Assembly: GCF_014170305.1 (NCBI RefSeq)
Contig: NZ_LZZT01000037.1
Location: 1 to 64,000 of the forward strand
Direction: 5' to 3'
DNA from: Achromobacter sp. UMC71
GTDB lineage: Bacteria > Pseudomonadota > Gammaproteobacteria > Burkholderiales > Burkholderiaceae_B
DNA: 64,000 nucleotides
A model generated the notes under the pieces. The model made no database searches and was not told where the DNA came from. It was given only the letters and a program-made list of their open reading frames with translations. This document shows positions 44,753 to 52,220 of the stretch, in pieces; the first letter of the stretch is position 1, and each line of letters begins with the position of its first letter. Position numbers and translations under genes: made by a program.

Positions 44753-45459
44753 GGCTTGGCTCCCGCGGAGGTGGCTTGCGCGGCAAGCAGGTCGGCCGCC
44801 TTGGGCAGGCCGGCGTAGTAGGCGGACACGGCGTCGATTTCGGCGTCGGTCAGGCGGGTGGCGACGGCCGGCATCAGGCCGAGCGGGCCGGGCGGACGCT
44901 GGCCTTGGCGCCAGGCGCGCAATTGGCCGGCGATATAGGCCGCGGGCTGGCCCGCCAGGCTGGGGAAGTTGGCGCCGACGCCAATGCCGCCCGGGCCATG
45001 GCACTGATTACAGGCCGGCACGTTCTTGTCCCAGGCGCCGCGGGTCGCCAGCCAGGCGCCGGTATCGTCAGGCTTGACCGGGTGCTGCGCGGTGGCGGCC
45101 AGGCGGTCCAGGTTCAGCGGCGAGGGCAGGGTCGAGTAGTACTGCGCCACGGCCTGGCGTTGGGCGGGACTGAGCGCCTTGGCAGTGGCCGCCATGACGG
45201 GGCTCACGCGCGAGCCGTTGGCCATGGCTTCCAGCTGCTCGGCCAGATAGGTCGCGCCGATGCCCGCCAATTGCGGGAAGCCGGCGACGGGATTGCCTTC
45301 GCCCTTGGCGCCGTGGCAGGTGACACAGGCGGGCGCGCCGTTGGCGCCCTGAGTGCTGATCTGTCGTCCGTCGGAGGCGTTTTGGGCGCTGGCCAGGGCG
45401 CTGGCGCCGAGAGCCAGCGCGCCCGCCCAGCGGGCGGCGAAATGGGGCCTGGAAGGCAT
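44749..45459 (-). CDS. tsdB: dihaem cytochrome c4-like electron acceptor (TsdB-like)
   Basis: Periplasmic cytochrome of 236 residues with a signal peptide ending SALASA and two class I haem domains, CVTCH (Cys45-His49) and CNQCH (Cys150-His154). The repeats GNPVAGFPQLAGIGATYLAEQL and GVGANFPSLAGQPAAYIAGQL are typical of cytochrome c4. It overlaps tsdA by 4 bases and precedes it, the known tsdB-tsdA order in which TsdB takes electrons from TsdA and passes them to an oxidase. A general c4 role remains possible. Confidence 0.8.
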   Translation of the reverse strand: MPSRPHFAARWAGALALGASALASAQNASDGRQISTQGANGAPACVTCHGAKGEGNPVAGFPQLAGIGATYLAEQLEAMANGSRVSPVMAATAKALSPAQRQAVAQYYSTLPSPLNLDRLAATAQHPVKPDDTGAWLATRGAWDKNVPACNQCHGPGGIGVGANFPSLAGQPAAYIAGQLRAWRQGQRPPGPLGLMPAVATRLTDAEIDAVSAYYAGLPKAADLLAAQATSAGAKP

Positions 45460-45512
45460 GGAGGGGGCTCCGTGAGAGTTATTGATTTTGAGTAATAAGC
45501 TAATTTCCAGAA

Positions 45513-45518
45513 ATTATA
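45513..45518 (-). promoter_or_regulatory. candidate -10 box of the tsdBA operon
   Basis: TATAAT on the minus strand in an AT-rich stretch 54 bp above the tsdB start. No good -35 hexamer is seen. TTGAT-N4-AGTAA at 45482-45495 is a partial FNR-like site (one good half). Confidence 0.4.
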
Positions 45519-45695
45519 TAAAAGGTTGTGACAGATCAGGGCGAATCGCTGCATTTGCGCCGCCGCGGGGGGCGGCGGTGAAGTATCCGTCGTTTCATTT
45601 GCTTGCGTGAGTCCAGGGCGGAATGGAACGTTCGCTTGCAGCATGGCCAGATTGATTCGGGTAGCATTTCGCCGATCGATAACAAGGAGAATCGG

Positions 45696-46466
45696 ATGCA
45701 CACGAACGAGATCGAGCCCCCCCGCGTTGCCCTGGTCACGGGCGCCGGCACTGGCATAGGCCGGGCGGTGGCGCTGGAATTCCTGGCGCAGGGATATCGC
45801 GTGGTGCTGGCCGGCCGCCGGCGCGAACCGCTGGAAGCCACGCGCACAGCGGCGGGCGAAGACGGCATCCGCGCGCTGGTGGTGCCCACGGACGTGTCCA
45901 ATGAACAAGCGGTGCGCGAGCTGTTCGACACGACGCAACGGGAATACGGCCGTCTGGATGTGCTGTTCAATAACGCCGGCCGTGGCGCCCCTGCCATGCC
46001 GATCGAGGAATTGCCCGTGGCGCTCTGGCGCGAGGTGGTCGACACCAACCTGACCGGCATGTTCCTGTGCGCGCAAGCCGCCATTCGCGTGATGAAGGCG
46101 CAAACCCCGCAGGGCGGCCGCATCATCAACAACGGTTCGATCTCGGCCCACGCGCCGCGGCCGTTCTCGATCGCGTACACGGCCACCAAGCACGCCGTGA
46201 CCGGGCTGACCAAATCGATTTCGCTGGACTGCCGCCAATATCACATCGCCTGCGGCCAGATCGACATCGGCAACGCCGCCACCGAGATGACCGAGCGCAT
46301 GGCTGCGGGCATCCTGCAGGCCGACGGCAGCACCAAGGTCGAGCCGCGCATGGACGTCGCCCACGTCGCCCAGGCCGTCGCCGCCATGGCCCGCCTGCCG
46401 CTGGAAGCCAACGTCCAGTTCATGACCATCATGGCCACCAACATGCCGTTCGTGGGACGCGGTTGA
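45696..46466 (+). CDS. short-chain dehydrogenase/reductase
   Basis: Classical SDR oxidoreductase of 256 residues. Cofactor loop [13 protein letters not shown], the NNAG motif in [10 protein letters not shown], the catalytic serine region [12 protein letters not shown] and the YTATK active-site pair are intact. Arginines after strand 2 ([10 protein letters not shown]) suggest NADP(H). AAGGAGA 6 bases before 45696 sets the start. It is flanked by its own terminator and diverges from tsdBA, so it is monocistronic. Substrate unknown. Confidence 0.9.
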   Translation: MHTNEIEPPRVALVTGAGTGIGRAVALEFLAQGYRVVLAGRRREPLEATRTAAGEDGIRALVVPTDVSNEQAVRELFDTTQREYGRLDVLFNNAGRGAPAMPIEELPVALWREVVDTNLTGMFLCAQAAIRVMKAQTPQGGRIINNGSISAHAPRPFSIAYTATKHAVTGLTKSISLDCRQYHIACGQIDIGNAATEMTERMAAGILQADGSTKVEPRMDVAHVAQAVAAMARLPLEANVQFMTIMATNMPFVGRG

Positions 46467-46491
46467 GCCGCTGGACACAGAGATAGTCAAA

Positions 46492-46515
46492 AAGGCGCCA
46501 TCAGGCGCCTTTTTT
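46492..46515 (+). terminator. terminator of the SDR gene
   Basis: 8-bp stem AAGGCGCC/GGCGCCTT with an ATCA loop followed by a T-run, 26 bp after the stop. Confidence 0.88.
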
Positions 46516-46525
46516 CCGTCACAAG

Positions 46526-46613
46526 CGCCCCGCCGCCGGGCCGCCCCAAGGCGGGGCAGCCCCCCCGGGGGGCAGCAAGCACGCGCAGCGTGTGCGGCGT
46601 GGGGGCTCCTTCC
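46526..46613. repeat. intergenic GC-rich repeat, copy 1
   Basis: 88-bp unit starting CGCCCCGCCGCCGGGCCGCC, with internal inverted pairs (CCGCCCC/GGGGCAG region, CCCCCC/GGGGGG, CACGCGCAGCGTGTG). Copy 2 follows after 2 bases. It carries no gene; short reading frames here are artefacts. Confidence 0.9.
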
Positions 46614-46615
46614 TT

Positions 46616-46702
46616 CGCCCCGCCGCCGGGCCGCCCCAAGGCGGGGCAGCCCCCCCGGGGGCAGCAAGCACGCGCAGCGTGTGCGGCGTGGGGGCTCCTT
46701 CC
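46616..46702. repeat. intergenic GC-rich repeat, copy 2
   Basis: 87-bp unit nearly identical to copy 1; the only clear difference in the shared part is one G fewer in the GGGGGG run. Ends 22 bp before the NlpC/P60 gene's 3' end. Similar units are common between genes in Burkholderiales (recalled, not searched). Confidence 0.9.
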
Positions 46703-46724
46703 CTGCGGCGGGGGGCTTTCCCTT

Positions 46725-47321
46725 CTATCGACCCGCGATCATCTGGCCCTGGGCCTTGTCGATGTAGCTGCGCGCGCCGACGTAGCGCTTGGACCAGTAC
46801 GGGTTCTTCATTTCGTCCACGCGGACCTTGGCGCCGCGGCGCGGGGCGTGCACGAATTTGTCCTGGCCGATGTAGATGCCCACATGCGAGGTGGTGCCGC
46901 GGCCGCGGGTGGCGAAGAACACCAGGTCGCCGGGCTTGAGCTGCTGCTTGTTGCGCACCGTGTCGCCCTCGGTGCGCTGCTGGCGGGCGGTGCGGGGCAG
47001 TTCCAGGCCGGCGATTTCGCGGTACACGAACAGCACCAGGCCGCTGCAGTCGAACCCTTCTTCGGCGTCGTCGCCGCCCCAGCTATAGGGCGTGCCGATG
47101 GCGGCCAGGCCGGCTTGCACGACGCGTTCGCGCAGCGTGGGCACGGTGGGTTCCTGTGCCAGGCTTAGGCCAGACAAGGAGCCGCGGGCGGAATCGTGGG
47201 AGGGAATGGACGCCTGGGCGGCGCCGGGTAACCAGGAGAACGTCAGGGCCAGCAGGGGCGCTGACAGGAAGGCGGGAATGCGGAACGAGGCAAATCGTGC
47301 TTTTCGCGTGGGCGGCGTCAT
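46725..47321 (-). CDS. NlpC/P60 (C40) cell-wall peptidase
   Basis: Exported hydrolase of 198 residues. A signal peptide/anchor (about residues 15-37) precedes a C40 domain in the last 130 residues, with the catalytic cysteine in EGFDCSGLVLFVYR, the first histidine in TTSHVGIYIG and the third residue in KFVHAPRRG. Such enzymes cleave gamma-glutamyl-diaminopimelate bonds in peptidoglycan. The opening TPYSWGGDDAEEG is typical. Monocistronic; its upstream region has several dyads. Confidence 0.88.
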   Translation of the reverse strand: MTPPTRKARFASFRIPAFLSAPLLALTFSWLPGAAQASIPSHDSARGSLSGLSLAQEPTVPTLRERVVQAGLAAIGTPYSWGGDDAEEGFDCSGLVLFVYREIAGLELPRTARQQRTEGDTVRNKQQLKPGDLVFFATRGRGTTSHVGIYIGQDKFVHAPRRGAKVRVDEMKNPYWSKRYVGARSYIDKAQGQMIAGR

Positions 47322-47402
47322 TACGTCACTTCAAGAATCGGAGTGGGCGGCATGGCTTTGCACTGGGCAAGCCGGCGGAAAGAAGGCAGGGGAGCCTAGG
47401 GT

Positions 47403-47441
47403 CTGCCAACACGCTGGGGGGTGTTTTTCGGGTGTTGGCAG
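47403..47441. promoter_or_regulatory. dyad CTGCCAACAC-N19-GTGTTGGCAG
   Basis: Perfect 10-bp arms about 82 bp above the NlpC/P60 start. As RNA it would be a hairpin in the leader if transcription starts further up; as DNA it could be an operator. Confidence 0.45.
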
Positions 47442-47470
47442 GCCTTAGGCCCCACTGACTGCCACGGTAT

Positions 47471-47495
47471 TGTAATGGAATAAAGTTTCATTACA
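47471..47495. promoter_or_regulatory. dyad TGTAATG-N11-CATTACA
   Basis: Perfect 7-bp arms in an AT-rich patch that probably includes the NlpC/P60 promoter. The arms recall metal-regulator or TetR-type sites, but I cannot assign a protein. Confidence 0.45.
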
Positions 47496-47592
47496 TTTGT
47501 AGTGCAATGCAGCATTCTGGCGGCGCGGCCGTTACCTTGTCAGGTCGGAAAAAGGTAACGGCCAGCCGCCAAACGGGCTAAAAAAACGGGCC

Positions 47593-47627
47593 AAAAAATA
47601 AACGGGCCAAGAAAGCGAAACGGCCCG
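47593..47627 (-). terminator. terminator of the zinc-receptor operon
   Basis: On the minus strand, stem CGGGCC/GGCCCG with a 13-nt loop is followed by TTTATTTTTT, 83 bp after the receptor stop. Confidence 0.65.
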
Positions 47628-47709
47628 GAAAAGCCCAACGGGGTAGCGGCAGCACCGGACGGATCGGCCAGGCGGGTTTTGGCATGCCCGACCCGTCCAG
47701 GGCGCATGG

Positions 47710-49797
47710 TCAGAAACTGCCGCGCAGGCCGACCATGACGGCACGGCCGCCCTCGGGGGCGACGTCGCGCAGGACCGAGGTCGCGTAGCGGATGGTCTGG
47801 TTGGTCAGGTTGATGCCGCGGACGTAGGCCTGCCATTGCACCGCCGCCACCTTGAAGCGATAGCCGGCGTTGGCGTCCACGCTGTAATAGCCAGCCGTGG
47901 CGGTGTCGTTGTCGGGACGGCTGTGCTGGGCGAAGGCCTTGGACACGCTGACGCCGGCGCTATAGGCGCCATAGCCGTAGTCCAGCGCCACGCGCAGCCG
48001 CAGCGGCGGAATGCGCGGCAGCGAGCGGCCGGTGTCCAGATTGCGCGCCACCGTGTAGTCGCCCGACAGGCCCAGGTCCAGCTTGTGGCCGTTGCGTTGC
48101 AGCACGCGGGTGCTGCTTTCCGCTTCCACGCCGTACAGGCGGGCGGCGACGCCTTGGTAGCGGGCTTCGGGCAGCGCGTCGTTGTCGCCGGCCGCCACCA
48201 CGGCGCCTTCGTCAGTGCGATAGCGGCCGGTGTTCATTTCGGCCAGGTAGTTGGAGAAGCGGCTATAGAACACGCCGATGCTGGCCTTGTCGGCGTCCTG
48301 CTTGTAGCGCAGCGACAGGTCGCCGGACCAGGCGCGTTCCTTGCCCAGGCCCTGGTCACCGACCAGGTATTGGCCGGTGGCCCCGTGCGGGCCATTGGCG
48401 TATAGCTCGTAGAAGGTGGGGGCGCGTTCGGTGTAAGCGGTATTGGCGGCCACCGACCAGACGCTGCTCAACTTATAGATACCGCCCAGCGAGAAGCTGC
48501 TGGCGGTAAAACTGGTGCGGCTGGAACCGTCAAAGCGCTCGTTGCCGCCGCCCGAGGGGCTCAGGCGGGTGTGGTCGGCGCGGGCGCCGGCGCTGAGGGT
48601 CAGGCGGTCGTTCAGCTTCCATTCTTCAAGCGCGAAGAGGGCAGCCAAATCGGTGTCGGTGGTCGGCACCAGGGCTTCGTCGCCCAGCGCCGAGAAGCGC
48701 GTCTGGCCCAGTTGCAACCCGACCACGCCGTGCAGCGGCCCGATGTCGGCGTGGCGCGCTTCGATGCGGGCTTCGTAGCCGCGGTTTTTGAAGGTGGTGC
48801 CGACTTCGCCGTTGTCGATTTCCTTGTGCTGGTAGTCGGTGTAGGCGAAGTTCAGCTTGACGCTGGTGAACAGGCCGTCGAGGTCGCGTAGTTCGCTGGC
48901 AAAGCCGAAGCGTTCCTGGTGCATCTTGATGCGCACGTCGGGTTCCGCGACCGAGCCGTAGTCGGCGTCGTAGCCGCTGTAGGACAGGCCGGCGTAGCCG
49001 CGGTCGCCCGTCCAGGACATGCCGAGCGCGCCGCCGCTGGCTTGGCCGTCGCTGTTGGGCAGGGTGCCGCGCGGCTGGTCGCGGTCGGGGCCGTCGATGG
49101 CGCGTTGCTGGGCGCTGCGGGCATAGCCCGGAATGCGCAGGTCGCCGGTCTTGCGGCTGAAGGCGTCGGCGTGGATGGCGAAGGTGCCGTCGCCGCCTTC
49201 CAGTTGCACGGCGCCGTTGCGGTCGTTGTTGGCGCCGCCGTAACTGCTGGCCACGTCGCCGTGGATGCCCTCGATGGGCTCGGTCGGGATGCGGTTGTCG
49301 ATCGTATTGACCACGCCGCCAATGGCGCTGCCGCCATAGAGCAAGGCGGCCGGACCGCGCAGGATCTCGACACGGTTAGTCGACAGCGGGTCTTGCGGCA
49401 CGGCGTGGTCGAACGACAGGGACGAGGCGTCCAGCGCGCCCACGCCGTTGTTCAAGAGACGGATGCGGTCGCCGTCCATGCCGCGGATGATGGGCCGGCC
49501 CACCATCGGGCCATAGGTGGTGGTGGATACGCCGGGCAGGCCGTTGAGCGTTTCACCCAGATTCGAGCCGCGGCGCAGGTCCAGGTCGATGCCCTGCACG
49601 ATCGTGGACGGCGAGGCCAGGGCTTCGCTGCCCAGCGGGTTGGCGGTGATGACGACGGGCGACAGCGTGGTGGTGTCAGGCGCGGTCTGGGCGCGGGCGG
49701 CCTGGGGCAGGGCCATCAGGCAGGCCAGGGCAAGGGGCGTAAGGGCGAAGGCGCGCAGGGGCGGACGCGCCCCGGGCTGGGAAGAAGCAAAAGACAT
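47710..49797 (-). CDS. znuD: ZnuD-like TonB-dependent outer-membrane receptor
   Basis: Outer-membrane receptor of 695 residues: signal peptide, a plug domain (about 45-160) and a 22-strand barrel ending in MVGLRGSF with terminal Phe. The plug reads RPIIRGMDGDRIRLLNNGVG, then SLSFDHAVPQDPLSTNRVEI and LLYGGSAIGGVVNTIDNRIP, which closely follows Neisseria ZnuD, a zinc receptor. The TonB box is probably VVITANP. It lies 66 bp after a DUF2946 gene on the same strand, a pairing that fits zinc-starvation genes. Zinc as ligand is inferred from family likeness. Confidence 0.82.
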   Translation of the reverse strand: MSFASSQPGARPPLRAFALTPLALACLMALPQAARAQTAPDTTTLSPVVITANPLGSEALASPSTIVQGIDLDLRRGSNLGETLNGLPGVSTTTYGPMVGRPIIRGMDGDRIRLLNNGVGALDASSLSFDHAVPQDPLSTNRVEILRGPAALLYGGSAIGGVVNTIDNRIPTEPIEGIHGDVASSYGGANNDRNGAVQLEGGDGTFAIHADAFSRKTGDLRIPGYARSAQQRAIDGPDRDQPRGTLPNSDGQASGGALGMSWTGDRGYAGLSYSGYDADYGSVAEPDVRIKMHQERFGFASELRDLDGLFTSVKLNFAYTDYQHKEIDNGEVGTTFKNRGYEARIEARHADIGPLHGVVGLQLGQTRFSALGDEALVPTTDTDLAALFALEEWKLNDRLTLSAGARADHTRLSPSGGGNERFDGSSRTSFTASSFSLGGIYKLSSVWSVAANTAYTERAPTFYELYANGPHGATGQYLVGDQGLGKERAWSGDLSLRYKQDADKASIGVFYSRFSNYLAEMNTGRYRTDEGAVVAAGDNDALPEARYQGVAARLYGVEAESSTRVLQRNGHKLDLGLSGDYTVARNLDTGRSLPRIPPLRLRVALDYGYGAYSAGVSVSKAFAQHSRPDNDTATAGYYSVDANAGYRFKVAAVQWQAYVRGINLTNQTIRYATSVLRDVAPEGGRAVMVGLRGSF

Positions 49798-49863
49798 GGT
49801 GGCAATCCTGGGGGCCGGCCGCGAAGGTGCGGCGGCGGAGGTTGAAATCGGACGTGAGGGATT

Positions 49864-50295
49864 TCAAGCCGCCGCGGGCGGAGCGCGGGATTGGAACCAG
49901 TTGCCGGCGGCCACGGTGGCGCCGACGGGCGTTGACGGGGGCGGGGCAATGCGCGGCGCGGCGCCGGCAATGAACGGGAAGGACGCCGGCAGGGTGGCGT
50001 CCAGCAAGTCCCAGATGTGGCACAGGTCGCAGTGGCCAAGCTTGTCGGCCGCGTGCGCGTCGTCGGGAAGGGACGCGGGCGCGGTCGACGAATCAGATGC
50101 GGGACCGGATGCATCCGCCACGCGCGCGGCGGATATGTTGCCCGGGGCGGACCCGGCCCCGGTGTCCAGGTGCGTCAGCAGGTGCCGCAGGCCGCCCAGC
50201 GGCGCCAGCAGCAAGCAGGCGCACAGCCAGGACAGCACCGCCCATCGGGCAAGGTGCTGGGGACTGCCTGGACGGGGGCCAAAAGCCGACGGCAT
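49864..50295 (-). CDS. DUF2946 family protein, putative metal-linked membrane/exported protein
   Basis: Protein of 143 residues with one hydrophobic N-terminal segment (about 20-36, AVLSWLCACLLLAPLGG) and a conserved cysteine/histidine block GHCDLCHIWDLLDATLPA near residue 90, which marks DUF2946. Several histidines lie between (HLARW, RHLLTHLD, DDAHAAD). Members commonly sit next to TonB receptors for copper or zinc. First gene of the receptor operon. No convincing ribosome binding site is seen before 50295. Confidence 0.72.
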   Translation of the reverse strand: MPSAFGPRPGSPQHLARWAVLSWLCACLLLAPLGGLRHLLTHLDTGAGSAPGNISAARVADASGPASDSSTAPASLPDDAHAADKLGHCDLCHIWDLLDATLPASFPFIAGAAPRIAPPPSTPVGATVAAGNWFQSRAPPAAA

Positions 50296-50320
50296 GAGAA
50301 GCAGGGAAAGGCGGAAAAAC

Positions 50321-50338
50321 GGAATGATATATTGTTTC
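50321..50338. promoter_or_regulatory. AT-rich imperfect dyad, candidate Zur site
   Basis: GGAATGATATATTGTTTC, 26 bp above the DUF2946 start, in an otherwise GC-rich region. Six of nine paired positions are symmetric and the left half resembles the GAAATGTTATA half of the E. coli Zur box. It could also simply be the promoter -10 region. Confidence 0.4.
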
Positions 50339-50506
50339 TATTGCGAGGGCGACGGCGACCTGCGGGGACGCGCCGCGGCCGGCGCGCGAATATGACACTT
50401 CATACCGGCCGGGCTCGGGCATAATCGTCGGCATCGGCCTCTTGCGGCTTGATTGCCGAGAGCGGCCGCTTAAAACAAGATAGATAAGAAAGCGGAGTAA
50501 AGCTCA

Positions 50507-52006
50507 ATGATGAATGCAGTACACCCCCTGTCCTCCATGAACCGGCCCGAGGCGCTTCCTTTCGAGCCCTACCATGACGCGGTGGCGGCGGTTGACCGGC
50601 TGGTGGAAATCTACGCGCGCAACACGGCTTTCCTGCGGTCGGCGTTCCGCGAAGTCCTGAAGGGTTCGGGCAACGGCCGTGAACGGGCCCGTGCGTACTA
50701 CCCGGCCATCCGCATCCTGGTCGAAACCTACGACCCCATCGATACCCGCCTGTCGTACGGCCATGTGGCCGAGCCCGGCATCTACCAGACCACCGTCACC
50801 CAGCCGGCCCTGTTCCGCGATTATCTGATCGAGCAGGTCGGCCAGTTGCTGCAGAACCACCGCGTGGCGGTGGAGGTGGGCGAATCCGATTCCCCGATCC
50901 CGCTGCATTTCGCCTTTCCGGAAGGCGCCTACGTCGAAGGCGAGCACCTGGAGGCGTTGAAGCGTCCCTTGCGCGATCTGTTCGACGTGCCCGATCTGGC
51001 CGTCACCGACGACGCCATTGTCAACGGTTCCTGGCGCGGCAAAGAGGGCGAGCCCAAGCCGCTGGCACCCTTTACGGCGCAGCGGGTGGACTACTCGCTG
51101 CATCGCCTGCAGCACTACACGTCCACGGCGCCCGCGCACTTCCAGAATTTCGTGCTGTTCACCAACTACCAGTTCTACGTCGATGAGTTCTGCGCCCGAG
51201 CCCGGGCGCTGATGGCCAGCGGCAATGAAGACTACGAGATGCTGGTCGAGCCGGGCAACCGTATCACGCGCCGGGGCGAGTCCGCGCCCGCCGACGAAGG
51301 CCAGGGGCCGCGGCTACCGCAGATGCCGGCCTACCACCTGGTGCGCGGCGACCATTCCGGCATCACCCTGGTCAATATCGGCGTGGGTCCGTCCAATGCC
51401 AAGACCATCACCGATCACATTGCCGTGCTGCGGCCGCACGCCTGGCTGATGCTGGGTCACTGCGCCGGCCTGCGCGATTCGCAGCGCTTGGGCGACTACG
51501 TGCTGGCGCATGGCTACGTCCGCGAAGACCACGTGCTGGATGCGGACCTGCCCACCTGGGTGCCGGTGCCGGCCCTGGCTGAAGTGCAGGTGGCGCTGGA
51601 GCAGGCTGTGGAGGAAGTCGCGGGGCTGTCCGGCTGGGACCTCAAGCGCATCATGCGCACCGGGACGGTGGCCACCATCGACAACCGCAACTGGGAGCTG
51701 CGTGATCACGTCGAGCTGGTCGAGCGTTTCGCGCAGTCGCGCGCCATCGCGCTGGACATGGAATCGGCCACCATCGCGGCCAACGGATTCCGCTTCCGCG
51801 TGCCTTACGGCACGCTGCTGTGCGTCTCCGACAAGCCACTGCATGGCGAACTGAAGCTGCCGGGCATGGCCAGCGCCTTCTACCGGCGTCAGGTCAACCA
51901 GCATCTGGAAATCGGCATCCGGGCGTTGGAACGCCTGCGCGACATGCCGCCCGAGCGCCTGCATTCGCGCAAGCTGCGCACCTTCATGGAAACCGCGTTC
52001 CAGTAA
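50507..52006 (+). CDS. amn: AMP nucleosidase
   Basis: Enzyme of 499 residues that splits AMP into adenine and ribose-5-phosphate. An N-terminal Amn domain (about 1-190, with TYDPIDTRLSYGHVAEPGIY) is followed by a phosphorylase-like domain: VNIGVGPSNAKTITDHIAVL, the LMLGHCAGLRDSQRLGDYVL block and the catalytic-end ALDMESATIAANGFRFRVPY. Length matches E. coli Amn (484). GGAG lies 9 bases before the ATG at 50507; a second ATG follows directly. Ends in a strong terminator. Confidence 0.93.
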   Translation: MMNAVHPLSSMNRPEALPFEPYHDAVAAVDRLVEIYARNTAFLRSAFREVLKGSGNGRERARAYYPAIRILVETYDPIDTRLSYGHVAEPGIYQTTVTQPALFRDYLIEQVGQLLQNHRVAVEVGESDSPIPLHFAFPEGAYVEGEHLEALKRPLRDLFDVPDLAVTDDAIVNGSWRGKEGEPKPLAPFTAQRVDYSLHRLQHYTSTAPAHFQNFVLFTNYQFYVDEFCARARALMASGNEDYEMLVEPGNRITRRGESAPADEGQGPRLPQMPAYHLVRGDHSGITLVNIGVGPSNAKTITDHIAVLRPHAWLMLGHCAGLRDSQRLGDYVLAHGYVREDHVLDADLPTWVPVPALAEVQVALEQAVEEVAGLSGWDLKRIMRTGTVATIDNRNWELRDHVELVERFAQSRAIALDMESATIAANGFRFRVPYGTLLCVSDKPLHGELKLPGMASAFYRRQVNQHLEIGIRALERLRDMPPERLHSRKLRTFMETAFQ

Positions 52007-52038
52007 GCCTTCAGCGGCGGTTTTCAGGCATTTCCCGG

Positions 52039-52077
52039 CGCTTTCCGAACGATTTTGCCGCGTTCGGAAAGCGTTTT
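52039..52077 (+). terminator. amn terminator
   Basis: Perfect 13-bp stem CGCTTTCCGAACG/CGTTCGGAAAGCG with a 9-nt loop, then TTTT, 33 bp after the stop. Confidence 0.85.
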
Positions 52078-52220
52078 GTCATGTGACGCGAATGCGTCCC
52101 GGATTTTGCCGGCGATTTCGACGAGCGGGAGGAGTTGCGCTATGCTCCGCCGTTGCCGGGAAAACCCCCGGTTCCCGCCGCGTGGCTGGCGGGGCATTTT
52201 CGCTCTGAAGGAACACGACT

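Larger units (their letters stand above)
47322..47709 (-). other. 388-bp gap with several inverted repeats
   Basis: No gene. It is the upstream region of the NlpC/P60 gene and the 3' region of the TonB-receptor gene. It holds dyads at 47403-47441 and 47471-47495, a 12-bp hairpin GGCCGTTACCTT/AAGGTAACGGCC (47527-47563), the receptor's terminator, and three near copies of AAACGGGCCA (47571, 47584, 47600) plus a diverged fourth at 47618. Confidence 0.7.

Noticed and set aside
46590..46939. Short plus-strand frames across the tandem repeats and the NlpC gene
   Set aside because: They start inside non-coding repeats and lie antisense to the NlpC/P60 gene.
52007..52220. Possible lysine riboswitch upstream of lysP
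   Set aside because: The 214-bp gap is mostly the amn terminator; I see none of the multi-helix junction expected, and lysine riboswitches are not typical in this group.
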